Source of the DNA: CAXMST01 sp963700785 | GTDB taxonomy: Bacteria > Actinomycetota > Thermoleophilia > Solirubrobacterales > 70-9 | NCBI GenBank assembly: GCA_963700785.1 | Contig: CAVOYZ010000010.1 | Location: 186,001 to 250,000 of the forward strand | DNA: 64,000 nucleotides | Direction of reading: 5' to 3' | Shown here: positions 34,690 through 45,561 of the stretch, piece by piece | How positions within the stretch are numbered: the stretch's first letter is position 1 | Layout of the letters: each line of letters begins with the position of its first letter | Made by a program: the position numbers and the translations under genes | The notes under the pieces: generated by a model | The model's database searches: none | Told to the model about the DNA's origin: nothing | Seen by the model: only the letters and a program-made list of their open reading frames with translations

Positions 34690-34707
34690 CCGCGCGCTCG
34701 GCCGGCC

Positions 34708-34735
34708 CTGGTTGATTGACTGGTCAGTCAACCAG
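34708..34735. promoter_or_regulatory. TetR-type nested palindromic operator before etfBA
   Basis: An outer inverted repeat CTGGTTGA (34708-34715) with TCAACCAG (34728-34735) encloses, offset, an inner repeat TTGACT (34716-34721) with AGTCAA (34726-34731) around GGTC. TTGACTGGTCAGTCAA is like the operators of many TetR/FadR-type regulators of lipid genes. A TATCCT -10 candidate lies at 34749-34754, so a bound repressor would cover the -35. Confidence 0.65.
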
Positions 34736-34797
34736 CCCCCGGTTGCAGTATCCTCAGCCGCCGCGAAGTTCCCAGAGAATGTTCGGAGGCACCCGAC

Positions 34798-35589
34798 TTG
34801 AAGATTTGCTGTCTTGTCAAGGAGGTGCCGGACGCCGCTGTTCAGAAGCGGATCGACCCCGGCACCAAGCGCCTGGACCGCTCAGGCGAGAGAAACCTCA
34901 ACCCATTCGACACGCACGGGATCGAGGCCGCGATGCAGCTCCGCGAGGGCGGCGCCGTCGAGGTCGAGGAGATCGTCGCGGTGACGATGGGTCCCGACAC
35001 CGCCCAGCGCGCGCTGCACAAGGCGGTCGCTCTCGGCGCTGATCGCTCGGTTCACCTCAGTGACGACGCCCTTTCCGGCTCCGACGTCTGCGCCACCGGC
35101 TACGCGCTGGCGAAGGTGCTCGAGGCCGAGTCGCCCGACCTGGTCCTGCTCGGCCAGCAGTCGGATGACGGCGAGTGCTACACGATCGGTGCGGTCGTCG
35201 CCGACCATCTGAAGATGCCCTCGCTGACGCAGGTGATCAAGATGGACGTCGCCGACGGCGCGCTCCGTTGCCAGCGTCAGGCCGAGTACGGCTACGACAC
35301 CGTGGACGTCGGGCTTCCGGCCGTGATCAGCGTCGGTGACGCGATCAACGAGCCGCGCTACCCCTCGCTGAAGGCGATCATGGGGGCGAAGAAGAAGCCG
35401 CTCGACACCAAGGCGACCGCCGACGTCGGAATCGAGCCCGACCGGGTCGGTGAGGCCGGATCCCAGACAACGGTCCTCGCGATCAACCCGCCGCCCGAGA
35501 AGCAGGCCGGCGAGATCATCGAGGACGAAGACACGAACGAGACGGTCGAGAAGATCGTCGCCTGGCTCGATGAAAGGAAGCTGATCTGA
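34798..35589 (+). CDS. etfB: Electron transfer flavoprotein beta subunit
   Basis: A 263-aa EtfB that, with EtfA, carries electrons from acyl-CoA dehydrogenases to ETF-quinone oxidoreductase. Motifs: KICCLVKEVPDA at the start, NPFDTHGIEAAMQL, VTMGPDTAQRALHKAVALGA (AMP/FAD site region), LVLLGQQSDDGECYTIGAVV and the recognition loop near NEPRYPSLKAIMGAKKKPL with the key Leu region. The start is TTG 34798, with GGAGG at the correct distance. The next gene begins at once, in the same operon. It is probably under the TetR-type operator upstream. Confidence 0.95.
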   Translation: MKICCLVKEVPDAAVQKRIDPGTKRLDRSGERNLNPFDTHGIEAAMQLREGGAVEVEEIVAVTMGPDTAQRALHKAVALGADRSVHLSDDALSGSDVCATGYALAKVLEAESPDLVLLGQQSDDGECYTIGAVVADHLKMPSLTQVIKMDVADGALRCQRQAEYGYDTVDVGLPAVISVGDAINEPRYPSLKAIMGAKKKPLDTKATADVGIEPDRVGEAGSQTTVLAINPPPEKQAGEIIEDEDTNETVEKIVAWLDERKLI

Positions 35590-36570
35590 ATGGGAGGCAT
35601 CCTCGTTTACGCCCTCCACGATGGAGAGGGCAACTTCAACAACAACTCGCTCGGCGCGATCTCGGAGGCCGCGAAGCTGGCCGGCGAGATCGGCGGCGAG
35701 GCGGCCGCGCTGGTGGTCGGCGCCGTCGACGACTCGAAGGCCGCGTCACTCGGCGCCTACGGGGCCGCGAAGGTCTATCGCGCCGCCTCGGTCGAGGAGG
35801 GGCTCGCCCAGCCGATCGTCGACGCGATGGCCAAGGTGATCACCGAGAACGAGATCTCCTACGCGCTGTTCGGCGGCGGGCTGCTCGGCTTCGAGATCGG
35901 TGCGGGCCTCACCGCCCGCCTCGGAGCCGGTGTGACGATGGAGGTCACCGCGGTCAGGGCCGACGGCGGCAAGCTGGTCGCCGAGCGCCCGGTCCTCCAG
36001 GACTCGGCGATCGTCGATGTCGGCTACGTCGGTGAGCCCGGGGTGATCATCGGACGCCTGAACGCATTCGATCTCAGCGAGGGCGACGGCTCGGACGCCG
36101 AGGTCGTCGACATCGAGGTCGAGCTGAGCGAGTTCTCGACCCGGGCGAAGATGGTCAGCCGCGGCGAGTCCGGCGATGAGGGCGGCGTCAACATCGAGGA
36201 CGCCGACATCCTGGTCGGCGGCGGTCGCGGCCTCGGCGAGAAGGACAACTTCGCGCTCGCCGAGGACCTGGCCGGCGCGATGGGCGGCGCCGTTGCGGCC
36301 ACCCGGGCGGTGGTCGACGCGGGCTGGTACCCGTACGCGACCCAGATCGGTCAGACCGGCAAGACGGTCGCGCCGAAGCTCTATCTGGCCGCCGGGATCT
36401 CCGGCGCGATTCAGCACAAGGTCGGCATGCAGAGCAGTGAGAACATCGTCGCGATCAACAAGGACCAGAACGCGCCGATCTTCGAGTACTGCGACCTCGG
36501 CATCGTCGGCGACCTGCACAAGATCATGCCGAAGCTGACCGAGGCGATCAAGGCGAAGAAGGGCGGCTGA
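35590..36570 (+). CDS. etfA: Electron transfer flavoprotein alpha subunit
   Basis: A 326-aa EtfA. The FAD-binding C-terminal domain is clear: GGGRGLGEKDNFALAEDLA, TRAVVDAGWYPYATQIGQTG, APKLYLAAGISGAIQHKVGM, and INKDQNAPIFEYCDLGIVGD. It starts immediately after the etfB stop with ATG 35590 and AAAGGA upstream. It holds the redox-active FAD of the complex. Confidence 0.95.
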   Translation: MGGILVYALHDGEGNFNNNSLGAISEAAKLAGEIGGEAAALVVGAVDDSKAASLGAYGAAKVYRAASVEEGLAQPIVDAMAKVITENEISYALFGGGLLGFEIGAGLTARLGAGVTMEVTAVRADGGKLVAERPVLQDSAIVDVGYVGEPGVIIGRLNAFDLSEGDGSDAEVVDIEVELSEFSTRAKMVSRGESGDEGGVNIEDADILVGGGRGLGEKDNFALAEDLAGAMGGAVAATRAVVDAGWYPYATQIGQTGKTVAPKLYLAAGISGAIQHKVGMQSSENIVAINKDQNAPIFEYCDLGIVGDLHKIMPKLTEAIKAKKGG

Positions 36571-36572
36571 TC

Positions 36573-36592
36573 CCGCCCCGGCCAGGGGGCGG
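36573..36592 (+). terminator. Hairpin between etfA and ETF-QO genes
   Basis: CCGCCCC (36573-36579) and GGGGCGG (36586-36592) with a 6-nt loop. It may end or attenuate the etfBA transcript before the quinone oxidoreductase gene. Confidence 0.5.
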
Positions 36593-36651
36593 CGGGTCGT
36601 GATCCGGCCCGCCGGCCGTTGACCATCGAAGACGAAAGGACCCTCCGGTTT

Positions 36652-38352
36652 ATGTCCGTTGCACCCTCAGAGTTCCCGCCCCCGTTCGACCCCGAGGCCT
36701 ACATCGGCCCGCCCACGGACGCCGAGGACGAGCGTCTCGAGGTCGGCGTGGCGATCGTCGGCGGCGGTCCGGCCGGCCTCGCCTGCGCGAACCGGCTGAT
36801 GCAGCTGCTGGCCGACGAGCCCGAGCTGACCGAGAGCCTGGGCGAGGTCCCGGTCGCGGTGATCGAGAAGGGCAAGGTCTGCGGGGCGCACAACCTGAGC
36901 GGCGCCAACGTCCGGCCCTCGGCCCTGCAGGAGCTGTTCCCGGACGAGGGTCCCGACGACTGGCCGATCTACCAGACGGTCGAGAAGGACGCGGTCTACC
37001 TGCTGACCAAGAAGCGGGCGCTGCCGCTGGTGCCGATGCCGCCCAACTTCCGCAATCACGGCAACTACACGCTCTCGGTCTCGAAGCTCTCCCGCTTTTT
37101 GGCCGAGCGCGCCGAGGAGGCGGGTGCCTACATCCTCACCGAGACGGTCGCCGACAAGCTGCTGGTCGAGGATCGGATCGTCCGGGGCGTGCGCTCCGGC
37201 GACAAGGGCCGCGGCAAGGACGGCGAGGAGCTCGCCAACTTCGAGCCCGGCTCCGACCTGATGGCGCGGGCGACGGTGCTCGCCGAGGGAACGCTCGGTC
37301 ACCTGACCAACAGCGCGCTCGACTACTTCGACCTGCACGGCAGCCAGCCGCAGCGCTGGGAGCTCGGCGTGAAGGAGATCTGGGAGGTCCCGAAGCCGCT
37401 CGACAGGGTGATCCACACGATGGGCTGGCCGATGCGCAAGGCGGCCAAGTACAACGAGTTCGGGGGTTCCTTCATCTACCCGATGGGCGAGGACAAGCTC
37501 TGCATCGGGATGGTGATCGGGCTCGACTACACCGACGCGACCGTCTCCTGCCACGACATGCTGCAGGAGTTCAAGACGCACCCCTTCATCCGCAAGCTGC
37601 TCGAGGGAGGCAAGCGGGTCGGCTGGGGCGCGAAGACGATCCCCTCCGGCGGCTACTGGGCGATGCCGAGAAAGCTCGCCTCCCCCGGAATGATGATCGC
37701 GGGCGATGCCGCGACGATGCTCAACGTGCCCGAGCTGAAGGGCATCCACTACGCGATGCACGCCGGGATCTACGCCGCGGAGGCGATCGTCGAGCAACTC
37801 AAGGCGGATCCCGAGAGCGTCGACTTCTCGGCCTACGACGAGAAGGTGCGCGGCTCGCTGATCGAGCGGGACATGTACCGCTCGCGCAACATGCGCCAGC
37901 CGTTCGAGAAGGGCTTTTTCGTCGGCGGCGCGATCGCCTCGGCGATGACGATCACCAAGGGCGCCTTTCCCGGCGGCCAATGGGATCAGGAGGACGACGC
38001 CGAGCATCAGATGACGATCGGCAAGGGCGCCGACTCCTACCCGGCCCCGGACAACGAGCTCACCTTCAACAAGCTCGACTCGGTCTTCCTCTCGGGCAAC
38101 GCGACCCGCGACGACGCGCCGAACCACGTCCGCATCCAGGAGCACGTGCCGCGCGAGGTGGCGCAGACCTGGGTCTCGATGTGCCCGGCCCAGGTCTACG
38201 AGATCCCCGAGGACCAGCTCGAGGGCCACGATCCGGTCGTCGACGTCCACGTCACCGCCTCCAACTGCGTCCAGTGCGGCGCGATCACCGCCAAGGGCGG
38301 CCGGCTGACGATGCCCGAGGGTGGCGACGGCCCCCTCTACCAAGAGACCTGA
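36652..38352 (+). CDS. ETF-quinone oxidoreductase (FixC-like) with C-terminal FeS domain
   Basis: A 566-aa membrane-associated flavoprotein that passes electrons from EtfBA to quinone. Near the N-terminus is VAIVGGGPAGLACANRLM (FAD). The family blocks CGAHNLSGANVRP, LSRFLAERAEEAGAYI, GWGAKTIPSGGYWAMP and GDAATMLNVPELKGIHYAM follow. The C-terminal ferredoxin-like domain has CPAQVYE and SNCVQCGAITAKGG then PEGGDGPLY. Only three Cys occur where known ETF-QO has four (CxxCxxC after the first); the last is replaced by Ile. ATG 36652 has AAAGGA upstream; a TTG at 36619 is less likely. Confidence 0.92.
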   Translation: MSVAPSEFPPPFDPEAYIGPPTDAEDERLEVGVAIVGGGPAGLACANRLMQLLADEPELTESLGEVPVAVIEKGKVCGAHNLSGANVRPSALQELFPDEGPDDWPIYQTVEKDAVYLLTKKRALPLVPMPPNFRNHGNYTLSVSKLSRFLAERAEEAGAYILTETVADKLLVEDRIVRGVRSGDKGRGKDGEELANFEPGSDLMARATVLAEGTLGHLTNSALDYFDLHGSQPQRWELGVKEIWEVPKPLDRVIHTMGWPMRKAAKYNEFGGSFIYPMGEDKLCIGMVIGLDYTDATVSCHDMLQEFKTHPFIRKLLEGGKRVGWGAKTIPSGGYWAMPRKLASPGMMIAGDAATMLNVPELKGIHYAMHAGIYAAEAIVEQLKADPESVDFSAYDEKVRGSLIERDMYRSRNMRQPFEKGFFVGGAIASAMTITKGAFPGGQWDQEDDAEHQMTIGKGADSYPAPDNELTFNKLDSVFLSGNATRDDAPNHVRIQEHVPREVAQTWVSMCPAQVYEIPEDQLEGHDPVVDVHVTASNCVQCGAITAKGGRLTMPEGGDGPLYQET

Positions 38353-38444
38353 GCGTCTCGGCGGCCGTCATCCGGCGTCATCGTCGGCTCACGTGCCGGG
38401 GCACGCTTCGCCTCCTCTTCCTTGGCTGACGTCCGCCGAGACTG

Positions 38445-38459
38445 CTCAGGAGACCTGAG
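38445..38459 (+). terminator. Terminator-like hairpin after ETF-QO
   Basis: CTCAGG (38445-38450), loop AGA, CCTGAG (38454-38459). A wider repeat GTCTCGGCGG (38355-38364) with CCGCCGAGAC (38433-38442) encloses the preceding 68 nt. It probably ends the ETF-QO transcript. Confidence 0.5.
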
Positions 38460-38527
38460 GCGACGAACGCTGTCCGGCATGACCCCTCAACGAATGTTCG
38501 AGGGCAGGCGATCAGGTCCGTCCGGAT

Positions 38528-38583
38528 CCGCGAATAACGTCTAGATTCGAGGATCGGCCGATGGCCGTGCCGGCTATTCGCGG
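38528..38583 (+). promoter_or_regulatory. Structured leader upstream of the giant surface protein gene
   Basis: A perfect 9-bp inverted repeat, CCGCGAATA (38528-38536) and TATTCGCGG (38575-38583), encloses a second hairpin CGGCC-GAT-GGCCG. It ends about 30 nt before GTG 38614. It could be a regulatory or stabilising 5' UTR, or a protein-binding site. The 260 nt between ETF-QO and this gene contain no other gene. Confidence 0.5.
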
Positions 38584-38613
38584 TCGCTGCCGCGGTTGAG
38601 CAGAAGGAGAAGC

Positions 38614-41600
38614 GTGCAGGGATTGCGATCGGTGAACCGCCTCGGCTGCGCGTGGCTGGTCCCCCTGATCGCGGTCGCGCTTCTCGCCCTGCCCGGTTCG
38701 GCCTCGGCAGCGGGTACGCCGAACATCTCCTTGAACAAGTCGAGCCCGGGCAAGGTCCTCTACGGGGCGACCGCGGCGGTGACGCTCGAGGCCTCGAATC
38801 CGGCCGGCCAGCCGACGGGCTACAACCTCAGCTTCCGCGATGTCCTTCCGAACGGCGTCTCCTACGTTCCCGGCTCGGCCGGCTCGCTCGCGGGTGAGCC
38901 GCAGATACTCAACGACAGCCCGGCCACCGACCAGACGACGCTGATCTGGAGCAACGTCTCCGATCTCACACCCGGCTCGAGCTACTCGCTCGGCTATCAG
39001 GTCGCCCACGATCCGGCCGAGCTCGCCGTACCCGACACCTACACCAACAACGCCGGCGCCTACATCAACTGCGACCCCCGGTACGTGCCCGACTTCGGCG
39101 CCAACGGCGCGCCGGTGCAAACGACCGGCGCCGACTGCACTCCGGGCCCGCCCGATCCCTCCTACACGGGCTCGGCGACCGACAGCGCGACGACCGAGCT
39201 GACCGCCGATCGAGGTCTCGAAGTCGAGCCCCGACGGGCAGATCCTGCGCGGGATCCACGACCACGTCGGCGCCTACACGATCACCGTCGACAACAACCT
39301 GATCAACCCCAGCAACGACCTCGAGGTCGTTGACTACCTGCAGGCCGGGGTCGAGTTCGTCGGTTGCGGCGGCGCCGGGATCGACAACACGACCGATGCC
39401 CCGACCAACCCGGGCTCGGCCGACGAGTACCCGGGCTCCGGCCCGATCGCCGAGAGCGCCCTGGCCGGCTGCGTCGATCCCGACACGGTCGAGACCGTGC
39501 TCGACCCGGCCGGCCTGCCCGCGGGCGTCTACACGAAGCTCACCTGGGACGACCTCGGCGACATGGCCGCCGGCGACACGATCACGTTGAGGTACCTGGC
39601 CGGCGTCCCGATCCGCGAGAACACGATCGACTGGAACGGCGCCGGCGCCGGCAACGGCACCGCGCCCGCGACCGACGGCGACCAGGGCGCCAACCTCGAC
39701 AACAACTCCGGGCCGGAGACCAACGAGGACGGGGCCTCGGCGAAGACCTACGGGAACTTCGTCACCGGCAGCGCCGACTACCAGGTCCCGGGCGACCCGC
39801 CGCTCACGGTCAGCGACGATGCCACCGCCAGCGTCACCCCGCAGGACCTGCGGATCTTCAAATCGGTCGCTCCGGGCGGCTTGACCTCGGGGACGATCTC
39901 GACCTGGACGCTGACGATCGACACCGGCGAGTACCGCTACGTCGACGACCTGGTCGTCACCGACACGCTCGGCGACGGCTACTGCCCGCTCGGATCGCTG
40001 GCCGGCGGCAACCTCGAGGAGACGCCGCCTCCGGCCAGCAGCGAGTGCGACCCGACGGGACCGCCGAACCTGCCCTCGGCGCCGTATGAGTCGGTGCAGG
40101 AGAACAGCGACGGCACCTGGACGATCGTCTGGGACGAGACCACCGATTCCGCCCTGGCCCGGATCCAGCCTTCGTCGAGCCACACGATCACCTTCCCGAC
40201 CAACACCCGGGTCTTCTACCAGCAGAACTTCGCCGACGACACCCCGATCCTCGCCAACGACGCAGCGACCAACTCGGTCGCGCTGACCGGCGACGACTTC
40301 ATCATCTGCGCCCCGGGCCAGCCCGACCTCGGCGCTCCGGGCTGCAGCGGGGCCGGCGCCGCCAAGATCGACGCCGACGAGGCCGACGGCACCGAGGATC
40401 GGCACAGCGCCGACGCCGGTCAGGCGGCCCCGGCACCCTCGATCGACAAGCGAGTCAACGACACCGCGAACGCCGACCTGCTCGGCAGCTGCCTGTCGTC
40501 CGGCACCTACGTCGACAGCCCGCCACCGACCGCGGCGCCGGGCGATCACGTCTGCTTCCGCCTGCGGATGGACTTCCCGGCCAGGGTCGAGACCGGCACC
40601 GTCGCGGTCACCGACTTCGTCCCGCCAGGTACTACCTACTTGCCCGGGTCGACCGTTGCCACACCCAACAACACCGTGACGATCGGCTCGGCGGTGCCGC
40701 CGGAGCCCGACGTATCCGGCGCCGCGCTGGTCTGGCCGCTCGGCGACGTCGACGACAACGGCGAGACCTTCGAGGTCGTCTTCGCGGTCGTCGTCGGGCG
40801 CACGCCCACCAGCAGCGACGGCGACATCACCGACAACCTGATGAAGTCGGTCTTCCAGAACACCGCCGGGACCACCTTCCCGCTGCGTGATGCGGCCGCC
40901 TTCGAGCTCGAGCAGCCCGAGCTCGACCTGGTCAAGGGCGTCCGCGACATCAACAACGTGCCGGCCGGCGGCCGTGGGCCCAACGTCGACGGTGGCACGG
41001 TCTACGGCGGCGACGTCGTCACCTACCGGGTCGACGTCAGCAACGGCGGCTCGCTCGACGCCGACAGCACCCAGGTCTGGGACGTCCTGCCGCCTGAGGT
41101 CAGCTGTGCGGATCTGTCCGCGATCAGCAACGGCGGGGCCTGCAACTCGGGCCCGAGCCCGGACCGGATCGAGTGGTCCGGCCTCACCGTTCCGGCGGGC
41201 GGGTCGCTGATCCTGACCTACGACGTGACGATCCCGGATGGGCTGACCGGCGGCGACCGGCTCGACAACACCGCCGGCGTGCGCCAGTACCAGCACGACG
41301 CCTTCGGCGGCCCGTTCACGAACATCCCCCAGACGAACATCGATCCGACCCAGAATCCGGGCGCCAACGCGCCGGCGGCGGACGACCCCTCGTTCGTGAC
41401 GACCGGCAGGCCGACGGTCGTCAAGACCCGCACGACCGAGATCAACGAGGCCGGCAACAACCTCGGCAGCCAGGCGACGATCGGCGAGCAGATCGCCTAC
41501 ACGGTGACCGCGACGATTCCGGCGGGAACCTCGCTCTACGGGGCCGATACGGCCCTGGTCGACGCGCTCGGTGCCCGCAAGACGCTGCTCCCCGGGTCGG

Positions 41601-44600
41601 CGTCGGCGACGCTCGACAACGACGCGGGCGGGCCGAACGCGCCGGTTTCGCTGCCGACGGCCGGGCTGGCCCTGACCGAGGCGCCCGCGAATACGCTGCG
41701 GATCGACTTCCCCGACCCCTACAACAACCCGACCGGCTCGGGCGACGACGTGATCGTGCTGACCTTCACCGCCACGGTCGATGACGACTACCCCGCCAAC
41801 CGGGTTGACGGCACCGCCGGCCAGCGGACCCTGCCCAACAGCGCGACCCTGAGCTACCGGAACTCCGACGGCGACCCGCTCAGCAATAGCGGCAGTGTCA
41901 ACACCTCGATCGTCGAGCCCGACATCTCGATCGGCAAGGCCGGCAGCAACAACGGCGCGATTCTGAGCCCGGGCGAGAACGTCACCTTCACCCTGACCGC
42001 CGGTAACGCTGCCGGCGCCTCGGTCGCGCACGACAACACGATCGTCGACACGATCCCGGTCGGCCTGACGCCGGTCAATGGTCCCGATCCGGGCACCCCC
42101 GTCGCCGACGGCGCTGCCGCCGACCCCGACGGCGGCATCTGGGACGAGACCGCCCGGACGATCACCTGGGACGAGACGACGACCCCGGCCCTGGCCGCGA
42201 TCCAGCCGGGCCCGGCCGGTGAGCTGGACGTCAGCTACAAGGTCATCGTCGACAACGACCCGGTCGGCGCAAGCACGGTCAAGAACACGGCCGGAATCGT
42301 CACCAGCTCGCTGCCCGACGGCGCCGACGACGACGGCGAGCGCGACTCGACCTCGCCCTCGATTCGCTACGCGGACGGCGCTGAGCTGGAGAGCGAGCTG
42401 GTCGCCGCCTCGATCTCGAAATCGTCAAGCCCGACGTCCGGCACGATCGGGGACGAGATCACCCACACACTGACCGCCACGATTCCCGCCAACGTGCGTC
42501 ATTACGACACGACCGTCGTCGATGACGTCCCCGACGGGCTGATCTTCGGCGCCTACGTCTCGGCCACCTGCACTGCGGGCTGCACCGGTGGTGGCACCGA
42601 CATCACGCCCTCGGATCTGACCCCGGTGGCGAACGGCGACGACACGAGGATCGGTTGGTACCTCGGTGATCTCGACCCGGCCCCGACGAGCCGCACGGTC
42701 GAGCTCGTCTACACGACCAACATCGGCGCCACCTACGGCGCCGGCGGTGACGTCGCCGACGGCGATCAGCTGATCAATACGGCGACGCTCGCCTTCAACC
42801 AGACCGATCAGATAACCACCGACCCGACCACGCCGCCGGATCCCGCCGGCTTCGACGAGACCCGGGAGTCGAGCTCGACGACCGATGTCGACGAGCCCGC
42901 CATCGGCATCGACAAGGACGTCTCCGGTCAGGTCGGTGACAGCGATGCGCGCGACACCGAGCCGGGGGACTCGTACAGCTTCTCGATCGCGGTCACGAAC
43001 GCCGGCACCGCGCCCGCCTATGACGTGTTGGTCACCGACCAGCCCGACGCCGAGCTCGAGAACGTCGTCGTCGCCACCGACGCCGACTGGACGGTGGACG
43101 ATGACTGGAGCGCCGCCGACCCCGATATCCGGTGGACGATTCCCGGCCCGATCGCGCCCGGCGACACCGTCACCCTGACCTACACCGCGGACCTCGTCGG
43201 CGGTGGCTCCCTGAGCAACGGCCAGCAGATCGTCAACACCGCCGACGTGCCGCAGTTCTTCGGTGTCCCCGAAGCCGTACGGACCGATCCGGCCAACTCC
43301 GGGGTCTCCTACCGCACCTATACCGATGTGACCGAGGACACGGTGACGATGACCGTCAACGTCCCGGCCCTCACGCTCGACAAGACGACCGGCGCCGCCG
43401 GCTTCCCCGATGACGCGCCGGCGCAGATCGAGCAGCCCTTCCCGTGGCGGATCGTGATCACCAACCCGAACGCGGGCGGCAACCTGATTGGGGTCGATCT
43501 GACCGACACGCTGCCGAAGAACTGGACCTACGAGGCGGGCTCGGCGGTCATCGGCGGCACCGGCACGCTGACCCCCGGCGGCCAGGTCGAGCCGTCGATC
43601 ACGACCGACGCGGACGGTGACCTACTCAGTTGGGGCAACCTCGGCGACCTCGCCGGTGGCGAGACGCTGATCGTCGACTTCGAGGCCACCCCCGACGTTG
43701 CCGCGGCGCTCGATCCGGGTGTCAGCCAGGCACACCTCAATGACGCGACGGCGGTCGGCGAGGACGGCTCGGGCGCAACCGGGAGCGCTGACGGCCCGTA
43801 TGCCGACGACGACGACGCGACCGCGACGCTCGGCTCGTCGCCGGCAGACATCGCGGTCAGCAAGGTCGCTGACGATGCAACGCCGGTCGCCGGCACCGAG
43901 ACCACCTGGACGCTCGTGGTCACCAACAACGGCCCCGCGACCGCCGCCGACGTGCAGCTCTCGGACGTGATCCCCGCCGGCCTTAGCTACGTCGACGCCG
44001 TCCCCGATCAGGGCACCTGCGGCATCAACGCCGGCACGCTCGAGTGCGATCTCGGCGCGATCGCCAGCGGCAATGCGGTCAACGTCGCCCTGACGACACT
44101 GGTTGACGCTGACCAGGCGGGCGCGACGATCCTCAACTCGGCCACCGTCTCCGATCCGACGATCAACGACAGCAACCCCGCCAACGACACCGACGACGAC
44201 TCGATCGATCCGACCGGCGAGGCCGACGTGGCGATTGAGAAGGGCCTTGCGGCCGACCTCCGGCCGGGCGTCGTCGGCACCTACGAGCTGACGGTTACGA
44301 ACGCGGGCCCGAGCCTTGCGGAGGCCGTGATCGTCAACGACCAGTTGCCGGCGGAGCTCAGCTACCGGGAGGCCCGCGGGGCGACCTGCAATGACACCGG
44401 TGGTGGGCTGGTCGAGTGCGATCTGGGCGATCTGGTGCCCGGCGCTGTGGTGGTGATCGAGATCGACGTCGACGTCAACGGCGGCGGCCCGGTGACCAAT
44501 ACGGCTGAGGTCGACAGCGACACCAGCGATCCCAACCCCACCAACAACACCGACGAGCGCACCGACATCGCCGGCAACGCCGATCTGGCGATCAACAAGA

Positions 44601-45559
44601 CGGCTCCCCCGAGCTTCGTCGAGGGCGAGATCCGCGGCTACACGCTCGAGGTCAGCAACGTCAACGACATCACCTCGGTCGGCACCGTGACCGTCGCCGA
44701 CGAGGTCCCCGAGGGACTCGAGATCATCAGGGCCTACGGCAACGGCTGGGACTGCAACGTCGCCGGCCAGCAGGTCACCTGCACCCGCGATGACCCGCTG
44801 ACGCCGGGATCCAGCTTCCCGCTGATCCGGATCCGAGCCACCCCGGTCGCCGGCTACGGCTTCGGGACCGTCGTCAACACGGCGACCGTCGCGATCATCG
44901 GCGACCTGAACCCCGACAACGACACCGACAGCACCGAGACCCCGAGCGGACCGAGAGAGGACGTCAAGGAGAACGCGATTGCGGGCAAGTGCGGCGGCGG
45001 CTCGCTCAGCCTCTCCCCGAGGTTCGTCTGGGTGGCCGAGAGCTCGCGGGTCCGGGTCCTGGTCGAGGACGCCGACGGCAACGCCGTCACCGGCGTGCCG
45101 GTCGTGCTCGAGGGCAAGGGCAAGGCCCGTGGCTCCCTGCAGACGAAGAAGACCAAGAACAACGGCCGCGCGAGCTTCAACGTCCGCGCCAAGAGCCACA
45201 AGGCGAAGTGGGTGGCGAGCGTAGCCGCCTGCGAGCTGAAGAAGCGGCTTCGCGCCAAGCGGCAGACGAGCTGTTCGACGATGAAGCTGCGCCCGCGGAC
45301 CGTTCCGGTCGCCGTTCGCAGCAGGCTCAAGGTGCGACTCAGGGCGCCCGACGGCTCGCCGCTGTCGCGAGTCCGCGTCAGGGTCTCCGGCCAGGGCACC
45401 GGCGACAGTGCGCGGACGAACGGCAAGGGCATCGCGAAGCTGAAGGTCGAGCCGGACGGCGCCGGACTGCTGACGGTGCGGGCGCCGAAGGCGACGACCT
45501 GCAAGCTGAAGCTCGGGGCGGTTGCGCAGACCGGCGCCGGCGGCCAGCTCACCGGCTAG
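38614..45559 (+). CDS. Giant DUF11-repeat secreted/surface protein, apparent frameshift near 39208
   Basis: About 2,314 aa after repair. GTG 38614 (AAGGAGA upstream) leads to a signal peptide (WLVPLIAVALLALPGSASAA). About 13 DUF11-type beta-sandwich repeats follow, each opening like SISKSSSPTSG or LAINKTAPP and containing VTNAGP- and VxDxxPxGL-like blocks; early ones are about 160 aa and the last three about 120 aa. From about 45,000 two Ig-like basic domains end the protein. One surplus base at about 39208 shifts the frame between repeats 1 and 2; IEVSKSSPDG continues in the next frame. No LPXTG or membrane anchor is seen. The protein is acidic and Asp/Thr-rich, likely wall-associated or secreted. 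Its role, perhaps adhesion or cell-surface structure, is inferred. Confidence 0.82.
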
Positions 45560-45561
45560 CG

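Noticed and set aside
36652..36700. TTG 36619 as start of ETF-QO
   Set aside because: The extra residues are not family-like and ATG 36652 has a usable AAAGGA upstream.
9142..39211. A shared slippery signal (CGA followed by GG in the zero frame) at some +1 sites
   Set aside because: CGA-GG arises simply from reading GAG codons out of frame; it is absent at the amidase and Usp sites and no stimulator is visible.
39065..42031. A 988-aa open frame antisense to the giant DUF11 gene
   Set aside because: Composition is Gly/Arg/Val-rich mirror sequence of an Asp/Thr-rich repeat protein; no start signal or homology pattern.
38719..44900. DUF11 repeats considered as a possible DNA tandem repeat or recombination hotspot
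   Set aside because: Repeats are similar at protein level only; I saw no long near-identical DNA copies.
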